Part shown: piece after piece, positions 1 to 4,254 of the stretch | Layout of the letters: the number at the start of each line of letters is the position of its first letter | Numbering within the stretch: position 1 is the stretch's first letter | NCBI GenBank assembly: GCA_913055965.1 | Contig: CAJXKX010000119.1 | Location: 1-6,596, forward strand | DNA: 6,596 bases | Origin: an uncultured Roseovarius sp. | GTDB taxonomy: Bacteria; Pseudomonadota; Alphaproteobacteria; Rhodobacterales; Rhodobacteraceae | Direction: 5' to 3' | Notes under the pieces: model-generated | The model's database searches: none | Seen by the model: only the letters and a program-made list of their open reading frames with translations | Told to the model about the DNA's origin: nothing | Program-made: the position numbers and the translations under genes

Positions 1-170
1 TCGGCCGCCGTGCTTCCCGGCCGGTAGTGGCCGTCGCCCGCATCGCGGCACTGCAACGTTATCGTCTCGCCGGGCGCAACCATGGCAACCGGTTCGAGGG
101 CATTGTCCCAGCCGCAATGGTGGTGGGTGGAATGGATCGTGCGCCAGGGCGTCGAATGACCGTCAGCCAT
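1..170 (-). CDS. Acetamidase/formamidase family protein, N-terminal fragment (cut by window edge)
   Basis: Only the first 56 codons are present; the gene runs off the left end. The fragment starts MADGHSTPWRTIHSTHHHCG, continues with WDNALEPVAMVAPGETITL (residues 21-39), then CRDAGDGHYRPGST. The pattern W-D-x-A-L-x-P-V, then V-x-P-G-(E/D)-T and a D-A-x-x-G-x-x-x-P-G-S-T stretch resembles the N-terminal beta-sandwich of the FmdA/AmdA acetamidase-formamidase family, which hydrolyses short amides to ammonia and the acid. The catalytic part lies outside the window, so activity cannot be judged. The ATG at 170 is 8 bp after the bfr stop and has no convincing Shine-Dalgarno, so translation may depend on coupling to bfr. 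An in-frame stop at 192-194 limits upstream extension. The assignment rests on recognised sequence pattern only. Confidence 0.68.
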   Translation of the reverse strand, partial: MADGHSTPWRTIHSTHHHCGWDNALEPVAMVAPGETITLQCRDAGDGHYRPGSTAA

Positions 171-178
171 GCCGCCGG

Positions 179-664
179 TCAGTCCGCCTCGTCAGCGGAA
201 TTGGCGTTCAACAGGCCGTATTTCTCCACGCCGAGACTGTCGCAGAGGTCGATCTGGGTTTCGAGGAAATCGATATGACCTTCCTCGTCGGCGATGAGCT
301 TTTCGAACAGTTCCTTGGAGACGTAATCCCCCTCGGCATGGCAGACATTGCGCGCCTCGCGATAGAGCCCGCGGGCCTCGTATTCGGCGCGCAAATCGGC
401 GTCGAGAACCTCGCGGATATTCTCGCCGATCATCAGCGGATTGAGATGCTGCAGGTTGGGATGACCTTCCAGGAAGATGATCCGCACGATCAGCTGGTCG
501 GCATGTTCCATCTCCTCGATGGACTCCTCGCGCCATTTGCCGGCCATCTTGCCGTATCCCCAGTCGTCGAGCAGGCGGTAGTGGAGCCAGAACTGGCTGG
601 AGGCGGTGAGTTCGTGCTTCAGCGCCTTGTTGAGATAGTCGATGACCTTGGGGTCGCCCTTCAT
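179..664 (-). CDS. bfr: Bacterioferritin (heme-binding ferritin, ferroxidase)
   Basis: 161 residues, the usual length for Bfr (about 155-165). Bacterioferritin forms a cytosolic 24-subunit shell that oxidises Fe(II) and stores the ferric mineral, with one heme between each pair of subunits. All expected dinuclear-centre ligands are at canonical numbering: E18, E51, H54, E94, E127 and H130. The axial heme ligand M52 is also present, in EEMEHAD. The protein ends [12 protein letters not shown] chose the ATG at 664 because it gives this canonical numbering and is preceded by a good Shine-Dalgarno (GGGAG at 675-671) six bases away. A longer in-frame TTG start at 721 would add 19 unrelated residues. 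It follows bfd directly and is probably co-transcribed with hemP, the 157-residue ORF and bfd. Two cysteines (C108, C139) are not part of the known iron sites. Confidence 0.97.
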   Translation of the reverse strand: MKGDPKVIDYLNKALKHELTASSQFWLHYRLLDDWGYGKMAGKWREESIEEMEHADQLIVRIIFLEGHPNLQHLNPLMIGENIREVLDADLRAEYEARGLYREARNVCHAEGDYVSKELFEKLIADEEGHIDFLETQIDLCDSLGVEKYGLLNANSADEAD

Positions 665-905
665 GGAATTCTCCCTGTGTGGGTGCGCGCCGGAGGGTGC
701 GCAGGTGCATGGGGACAGCAAGCGTATCCTGCTTGCTCATGGTGTCAATGAACAGCGGCAGGCATCCGCCGCAATCGGCGCGCTTGCCCAGCGCGCGATA
801 GACCTTGCCGGGGGTGATGACCGTCTCGGCATCCGAGGCGCGCATCCAGTCCACCGCGCGGCGGATATCGGTATCGGTGATGGCCATGCAGTGACAGACG
901 ATCAT
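192..905 (-). CDS. bfd: Bacterioferritin-associated ferredoxin; frame lacks its own stop and runs on through bfr
   Basis: The start [20 protein letters not shown] and later [13 protein letters not shown] give the four [2Fe-2S] cysteines of Bfd: C4, C6, C45 and C48 (CxC ... CxxC). Bfd docks on bacterioferritin and passes electrons to the internal heme, so that stored iron is reduced and released. ATG 905 has an AGAGAG Shine-Dalgarno (920-915) nine bases upstream. The recognisable protein ends near position 665 (about 80 residues, with a tail [13 protein letters not shown]), which is family size. No stop occurs there. The same frame stays open through bfr to a TGA at 194-192, for 237 codons, and the last roughly 157 residues are Arg-rich out-of-frame bfr sequence with no sign of being protein. 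Another frame has a TGA at 663-661 overlapping the bfr ATG (ATGA), so a one-base indel near the 3' end is a plausible explanation. Identity is secure; the true 3' end is uncertain. Confidence 0.72.
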   Translation of the reverse strand: MIVCHCMAITDTDIRRAVDWMRASDAETVITPGKVYRALGKRADCGGCLPLFIDTMSKQDTLAVPMHLRTLRRAPTQGEFHEGRPQGHRLSQQGAEARTHRLQPVLAPLPPARRLGIRQDGRQMARGVHRGDGTCRPADRADHLPGRSSQPAASQSADDRREYPRGSRRRFARRIRGPRALSRGAQCLPCRGGLRLQGTVRKAHRRRGRSYRFPRNPDRPLRQSRRGEIRPVERQFR

Positions 906-922
906 GGGGCGGCGCTCTCTTG

Positions 923-1396
923 CTAGTGTATCGTGGTGCCGACGGGGCGTGCGCCGGCGGGCGCGTGAACATCGCGCAGTGTCGCGCGGTGCAGATGCAG
1001 CCCGAGGCGCTGTGCGGCCTCGGTCAGCGCGGCGATGGCGCGCGCCTCGACCACCAGGCTCGCGAGCAGCAGCGCATCCTCGCGCTCGCCCAGCGCCGCC
1101 TCCTGCACGAAGCGGGCAAACGCCGCCTCGTCGGCGCCCACGCAGGGGCAGAGCGGCGCGTGACAGGCGAACGGACGCCGCCGCGCGGCGCCGAGAATGC
1201 CCGCGAGATCGCACATCGCCGCCATCGCGGCGGCGGCCTGTGCTTCGGTCATGCACGCGCGCAGCGCGTCGAGCGCGGCACCGGCCCCGCCGCGATTCCA
1301 CCCCCGCAGGGCCGAGATGAGCAGCGTGGACATCCGCGGCAGCGTCTCCATCGTGGCGACGGGCACGTCGCCGGAAAGATCGCGGGCGTGTTTCAT
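923..1396 (-). CDS. Uncharacterised 157-residue Ala-rich protein with CHxxxCxC motif, between hemP and bfd
   Basis: I do not recognise the family. The protein is Ala/Leu/Arg-rich and probably alpha-helical, with no signal peptide or clear membrane segment. Its most distinctive stretch is residues 72-90: RRRPFACHAPLCPCVGADE. This includes C78, H79, C83 and C85, a compact Cys/His cluster that could bind a metal, an Fe-S cluster or heme. Further cysteines are C48 and C62. The second half (EDALLLASLVVEARAIAALT, then AQRLGLHLHRATL) looks like helices. The ATG at 1396 overlaps the hemP stop by four bases (ATGA), a typical coupling arrangement, and the TAG stop at 925-923 is 17 bp before the bfd start. 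Both ends fit an operon and support a real gene. A role in iron or heme handling is inferred from position alone. Confidence 0.72.
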   Translation of the reverse strand: MKHARDLSGDVPVATMETLPRMSTLLISALRGWNRGGAGAALDALRACMTEAQAAAAMAAMCDLAGILGAARRRPFACHAPLCPCVGADEAAFARFVQEAALGEREDALLLASLVVEARAIAALTEAAQRLGLHLHRATLRDVHAPAGARPVGTTIH

Positions 1397-1557
1397 TTTG
1401 TCAGGATCAGCTTGCCTGCGCGGGTGATGCGCAGCGTGTAGGTCTGGCCGTCGAGCACGATATAGGCGAGATTGCCGCCTTCGGTCAGGTCGCGGGCATC
1501 GTGGCAGGCGGCTTCGGCCAGCAGGCTCGGGGCGGGTCCGGTCTGGGCGCGGATCAT
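1393..1557 (-). CDS. hemP: Hemin uptake protein HemP/HmuP family
   Basis: 54 residues, typical of this very small family. The C-terminal half, AYIVLDGQTYTLRITRAGKL followed by ILTK, carries the HemP signature (GxxYxLRxTrxGKLILTK at the extreme C terminus). HemP genes are associated with heme-uptake loci. The Bradyrhizobium homologue HmuP has been described as a co-activator with Irr of heme-receptor transcription, so the role may be regulatory rather than transport. ATG 1557 has GGAG at 1569-1566, eight bases upstream, and gives a normal-length protein. Extending upstream to about 1686 would cross the proposed promoter and add Pro/Arg-rich sequence unlike the family. No heme receptor or ABC transporter is visible here; the gene instead heads a run leading to bfd-bfr. 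Confidence 0.9.
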   Translation of the reverse strand: MIRAQTGPAPSLLAEAACHDARDLTEGGNLAYIVLDGQTYTLRITRAGKLILTK

Positions 1558-1657
1558 GTCATGGTCTCCATTCGCTCGGTCTGCGGGGCGCGCGGCGCGG
1601 TCCCGCTCTTTGGGTGGGTGTGCCGGGCTGACCGTGGCGGAGTGGCTTGGCAGGATC

Positions 1658-1686
1658 AATCTGAGTGAAACAGTCGGAAATGTCAA
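1658..1686 (-). promoter_or_regulatory. Predicted sigma-70-type promoter of the hemP-orf-bfd-bfr operon
   Basis: Reading the minus strand, a perfect -35 hexamer TTGACA (1686-1681) is followed by a 17-bp spacer and CAGATT (1663-1658) as the -10, which matches TATAAT at three of six positions. Transcription would start near 1651, leaving a leader of roughly 95 bases before the hemP ATG. The region is clearly more AT-rich than the flanking genes. The perfect -35 and ideal spacing make this credible, but it is a prediction from pattern only. Confidence 0.5.
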
Positions 1687-1692
1687 TTCCGA
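1674..1692. promoter_or_regulatory. 19-bp palindrome over the -35 element: candidate repressor operator
   Basis: TCGGAAATGTCAATTCCGA is an odd-centred dyad in which eight of nine base pairs match around T1683 (only 1680/1686 fails). It covers the whole -35 hexamer of the predicted hemP promoter, so a bound dimer would block RNA polymerase. A second partial copy of one arm, GTCACATTTCCG (1701-1712), lies just beyond it. It also forms a perfect 9-bp inverted repeat with CGGAAATGT (1675-1683). The target genes suggest an iron- or heme-responsive Fur-family or Rrf2-family regulator, but I cannot match the site to a known consensus with confidence. Confidence 0.42.
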
Positions 1693-1716
1693 TTATTTTG
1701 GTCACATTTCCGGCGC

Positions 1717-1745
1717 TTGATCTTCGCGCCCGCCGGGATAAGTAT
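1717..1745 (+). promoter_or_regulatory. Weak candidate promoter for the DUF1178-SDR pair
   Basis: TTGATC (1717-1722) is followed after 16-17 bp by TAAGTA/AAGTAT (1739-1745), a loose -35/-10 pair reading toward the ATG at 1772. It is the best candidate I can see on the plus strand between the divergent genes, but the match to consensus is modest. The transcript would begin about 20 bases before the start codon. This also means the palindrome at 1674-1692 lies upstream of, rather than inside, this promoter. Confidence 0.27.
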
Positions 1746-1771
1746 GGCGCTCTCGGACAGGCGTGAAGGGC

Positions 1772-2188
1772 ATGATAAAATTCACTCTCAAATGCGCGCA
1801 GGGGCACGATTTCGACAGCTGGTTCCAATCCGCCTCGGCCTATGACCGGCTCTCTGCGACGGGCATGGTCTCGTGCGCCGTGTGCGGCTCGACGCAGGTG
1901 GAAAAGGCGCTGATGGCGCCGCAGGTGCAGGCCGCGCGCGAGGAGGGTGCCCTCACCCGCAAGCCCGACACCGCCGAACAGGCCATCGCCGCCCTGCGCC
2001 GCAAGGTCGAGGCCAATGCCGATTACGTGGGCACGCGATTCGCGCAGGAGGCCCGCGACATGCACGAAGGCGTGCTGCCCGAGCGCGCCATCTACGGCGA
2101 GGCCCGCCCCGAGGAAGCGCGCCGCCTGATCGAGGACGGCATTCCCGTGGCCCCCCTGCCCTTTGCCCCGCGGCGCAAGACCAACTGA
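1772..2188 (+). CDS. DUF1178 family protein (zinc-ribbon-like, function unknown)
   Basis: 138 residues, matching the DUF1178 family in length and layout. The N terminus MIKFTLKCAQGHDFDSWFQS corresponds to the family's conserved start (MIx[YF]xLxCxxGHxFxxWF). It is followed by SCAVCGSTQVEKALMAPQV (residues 34-52), the conserved CxxCGS...V.KalMAP block. C8, H12, C35 and C38 form a likely zinc-binding site. The second half is charged and helical and ends PLPFAPRRKTN, also family-like. The molecular function is not known; it is cytosolic by appearance. I start at ATG 1772 because family members begin with MI; a GTG at 1763 would add three residues. AGG at 1759-1761 is a weak ribosome site. It is divergent from hemP and only 7 bp upstream of the SDR gene, so the two are probably one transcript. 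Confidence 0.92.
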   Translation: MIKFTLKCAQGHDFDSWFQSASAYDRLSATGMVSCAVCGSTQVEKALMAPQVQAAREEGALTRKPDTAEQAIAALRRKVEANADYVGTRFAQEARDMHEGVLPERAIYGEARPEEARRLIEDGIPVAPLPFAPRRKTN

Positions 2189-2195
2189 GGCCACC

Positions 2196-2843
2196 ATGCA
2201 TATCGTCATCACCGGCGCATCGCGCGGCATCGGCGCGGAACTCGCGAAACGCTACCGGGCTGCGGGCCACACCGTTACCGGAACCGGACGCCGCGGCGGC
2301 ACGGGGCTGGTCCCGCTCGACGTCGCCGACCCCGAAAGCGTCGCGGCCTTCGCGGCGGGGCTCGACGGGCGGGCGGTCGATCTGCTGGTGTGCAACGCGG
2401 GCATCTACCCCGACAAGGGACAGGCGCTCGACAGCGGCTATCCCGCACCGATGTGGGCCGAAACCTTCGCCACCAATGTCACCGGCGTGTTCCTGAGCGT
2501 GCAGGCGCTGCTGCCCAATCTGCGCGCCGCCGGGAATGCCCGCATCGCCGTCATCTCGAGCCAGATGGCCAGTCACACCCGCGCGCCGGGCGGCAGCTAC
2601 ATCTACCGCGCGTCCAAGGCGGCAGCGCTCAATCTCGGGCGCAACCTCGCCGCCGACCTTGCCCCCGACGGCATCGCCGTGGGCATCTATCACCCCGGCT
2701 GGGTGCGCACGGACATGGGCGGCGATGCGGCGGAGATCGGCGTGGACGAGGCCGCCGGGGGGCTGATCGCGCGCTTCGACGCGCTCGGGATGGACGATAC
2801 CGGCTGCTTCCGCACATGGGACGGGCGCGAACATGCCTACTGA
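2196..2843 (+). CDS. Short-chain dehydrogenase/reductase (SDR) family oxidoreductase
   Basis: 215 residues, a short classical SDR. Visible motifs are the cofactor-binding TGASRGIG (6-13), the NAG of CNAGIY (67-69), N94 of the active-site tetrad, ISS (S121/S122) as the catalytic serine region, and Y137-RAS-K141 (YxxxK). The stretch HPGWVRTDMGG is the usual post-catalytic PG...T segment that contacts the nicotinamide. Arg residues at 32-33, after the second strand, hint at NADP(H) preference, but this is inference. The compact size and sequence recall the C-factor (CsgA-like) SDR group; the substrate cannot be deduced. ATG 2196 is chosen because TGAGG (2186-2190), overlapping the stop of the DUF1178 gene, lies five bases upstream and places TGxxxGIG at the N terminus. 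The alternative start at 2163 would overlap the upstream gene. Confidence 0.93.
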   Translation: MHIVITGASRGIGAELAKRYRAAGHTVTGTGRRGGTGLVPLDVADPESVAAFAAGLDGRAVDLLVCNAGIYPDKGQALDSGYPAPMWAETFATNVTGVFLSVQALLPNLRAAGNARIAVISSQMASHTRAPGGSYIYRASKAAALNLGRNLAADLAPDGIAVGIYHPGWVRTDMGGDAAEIGVDEAAGGLIARFDALGMDDTGCFRTWDGREHAY

Positions 2844-2850
2844 GCGGGCA

Positions 2851-2872
2851 CGGGCCGCGGAGCGGCGGCCCG
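2851..2872 (+). terminator. GC-rich hairpin after the SDR gene, possible terminator without T-tract
   Basis: CGGGCCGC (2851-2858) and GCGGCCCG (2865-2872) form a perfect 8-bp stem with a 6-base loop, eight bases after the SDR stop. There is no run of T after it, so it is not a classic intrinsic terminator. It could slow polymerase, protect the mRNA 3' end, or be incidental to high GC content. Confidence 0.32.
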
Positions 2873-2888
2873 GACGCAGCCAGCCCCT

Positions 2889-2912
2889 TGCGCCCGCACC
2901 GGACCGGGCGTA
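2889..2912 (+). other. Second hairpin in the leader region of lysC
   Basis: CGCCCG (2891-2896) pairs with CGGGCG (2905-2910) around an 8-base loop, extendable by a G-T and a T-A pair to 2889 and 2912. It lies about 40 bases before the lysC start. A very weak promoter-like pair, TTGCGC (2888-2893) and TAAACC (2911-2916) with a 17-bp spacer, coincides with it. With the hairpin at 2851-2872 it fills much of the 105-bp gap that separates lysC from the SDR gene. Its role is unknown. Confidence 0.22.
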
Positions 2913-2948
2913 AACCCCGCGCGTGATTTCGCTTCAGGTTCCGCGCGC

Positions 2949-4187
2949 ATGCCCGTTCTCGTGATGAAATTCGGCGGCACGTCCGTCGCCAATATCGACC
3001 GTATCCGCCGCGCCGCCAAGCGCGTGGGCGTCGAGGTGGCCAAGGGCTATGACGTGATCGTCATCGTCTCGGCCATGTCGGGCAAGACCAACGAACTCGT
3101 GGGCTGGGTGGGCGAGATCTCGCCGCTCTACGATGCGCGCGAATACGACGCCGTGGTCAGTTCCGGCGAGAACGTGACCGCCGGGCTGATGGCGCTCACC
3201 TTGCAGGAAATGGACATCCCCGCGCGCAGCTGGCAGGGCTGGCAGGTGCCGCTGAAAACCAACTCGTCGCATTCCGCCGCCCGGATCGAGGAAATCCCGC
3301 CCGACAACATCAACGCCAAGTTCGCCGAGGGGATGCGCGTGGCGGTGGTCGCGGGGTTTCAGGGGGTGAGCCCCGAGGGCCGCATCACCACGCTGGGGCG
3401 CGGCGGGTCTGATACCACCGCCGTGGCCTTTGCCGCGGCGTTCGATGCCGAGCGATGCGACATCTACACCGATGTGGACGGCGTCTATACCACCGATCCG
3501 CGGATCAGCGGCAAGGCGCGCAAGCTCGACCGCATCGCCTTCGAGGAAATGCTGGAACTGGCCTCGCTCGGGGCCAAGGTGCTGCAGACACGCTCGGTTG
3601 AGCTGGCGATGCGCTACAACGTCCGGCTGCGGGTGCTGTCGAGTTTCGAGGAACAGGGCGAGGAGGCCGGCACGCTGGTCTGCGCCGAGGAGGAAATCAT
3701 GGAATCCAGAGTTGTGAGCGGCATCGCCTATTCGCGCGAAGAGGCGAAGATGACCCTCGTTTCGGTCGCCGACCGCCCCGGCATCGCCGCGGCGATCTTC
3801 GGCCCGCTGGCCGAGGCGGGGGTGAACGTGGACATGATCATCCAGAACATCGCCGAGGAAGGCCGCACCGACATGACCTTCTCGTGCCCCACCGACCAGG
3901 TACCGCGCGCCGAGAAGGCGCTGGAGGCGGCCAAGGAGGCGGGCCATATCAACTATCACGACCTGATCGCGGATACCGACGTCGCCAAGATCTCGGCGGT
4001 GGGGATCGGGATGCGCAGCCAGTCGGGCGTGGCGGCCAAGATGTTCAAGACGCTGAGCGACGAGGGGATCAACATCAAGGTCATTGCAACCTCGGAGATC
4101 AAGATTTCCGTTCTGATCGACCGGAAATATATGGAACTCGCGGTGCAGGCCCTGCATGATGCCTTCGAACTCGACAAGGCGGCCTGA
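2949..4187 (+). CDS. lysC: Aspartate kinase (aspartokinase)
   Basis: 412 residues, the normal length of the roughly 400-residue monofunctional aspartokinases. The enzyme phosphorylates L-aspartate with ATP, the entry step to lysine, threonine, methionine and (via diaminopimelate) peptidoglycan; it is cytosolic. The kinase domain (about 1-245) has KFGGTSV (7-13), VSAMSGKTNEL (40-50), the VSSGENVTAG segment near residue 75, TTLGRGGSDTTA (147-158) and YTDVDGVYTTDPR, which bind substrates and ATP. Two C-terminal ACT domains follow (about 265-340 and 346-412), including VNVDMIIQNIAEEGRTDMTF and GINIKVIATSEIKISVLID, normally used for feedback control by end-product amino acids. The ATG at 2949 puts KFGGTS at the N terminus; only a weak CAGG (2935-2938) precedes it. 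ptsP follows 67 bp later in the same direction, a neighbourhood I recall as common in related alphaproteobacteria. Confidence 0.98.
   Translation: MPVLVMKFGGTSVANIDRIRRAAKRVGVEVAKGYDVIVIVSAMSGKTNELVGWVGEISPLYDAREYDAVVSSGENVTAGLMALTLQEMDIPARSWQGWQVPLKTNSSHSAARIEEIPPDNINAKFAEGMRVAVVAGFQGVSPEGRITTLGRGGSDTTAVAFAAAFDAERCDIYTDVDGVYTTDPRISGKARKLDRIAFEEMLELASLGAKVLQTRSVELAMRYNVRLRVLSSFEEQGEEAGTLVCAEEEIMESRVVSGIAYSREEAKMTLVSVADRPGIAAAIFGPLAEAGVNVDMIIQNIAEEGRTDMTFSCPTDQVPRAEKALEAAKEAGHINYHDLIADTDVAKISAVGIGMRSQSGVAAKMFKTLSDEGINIKVIATSEIKISVLIDRKYMELAVQALHDAFELDKAA
3687..3701 (+). promoter_or_regulatory. Internal Shine-Dalgarno and ATG in lysC, possible start of a separate ACT (beta) subunit
   Basis: GAGGAGG (3687-3693) lies five bases before an in-frame ATG (3699-3701, Met251). 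This is a far stronger ribosome site than that of lysC itself. Translation from here would give a 162-residue protein starting MESRVVSGIAYSREEAKMTL, holding just the two ACT domains. Alpha2-beta2 aspartokinases such as those of Corynebacterium glutamicum and Bacillus make a beta subunit in just this way, from a start at the equivalent point. The GAGGAG also encodes Glu-Glu, so chance remains possible. Confidence 0.5.
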
Positions 4188-4254
4188 CGTCCCGCGCCAC
4201 GGCAACAGCAGGCAGGCCGACCGCCTTTGAACCGGCCCCGGGGGGCGAGGCGCG

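Noticed and set aside
27..278. 83-codon plus-strand open frame at the left edge
   Set aside because: It is antisense to both the amidase-like fragment and the end of bfr and has no features of its own.
1558..1686. N-terminal extension of HemP to about 97 residues
   Set aside because: The extra residues are encoded by the leader and promoter region, are unlike the family, and ATG 1557 has a good GGAG site.
1660..1715. RirA-type TGA-N9-TCA site, Irr ICE motif or FNR box TTGAT-N4-ATCAA
   Set aside because: I looked for each on both strands of the divergent region and found no exact match, only half-sites. The palindrome is reported without naming a regulator.
1953..2834. 293-codon minus-strand open frame across the DUF1178 and SDR genes
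   Set aside because: It spans two well-supported plus-strand genes and their junction and has no domain signature.
4176..4227. AAGGCGG ... CCGCCTT inverted repeat between lysC and ptsP
   Set aside because: The arms are only 7 bp, with a 38-base spacer and a bulge when extended, and the left arm is inside lysC coding sequence. It is easily explained by GC content.
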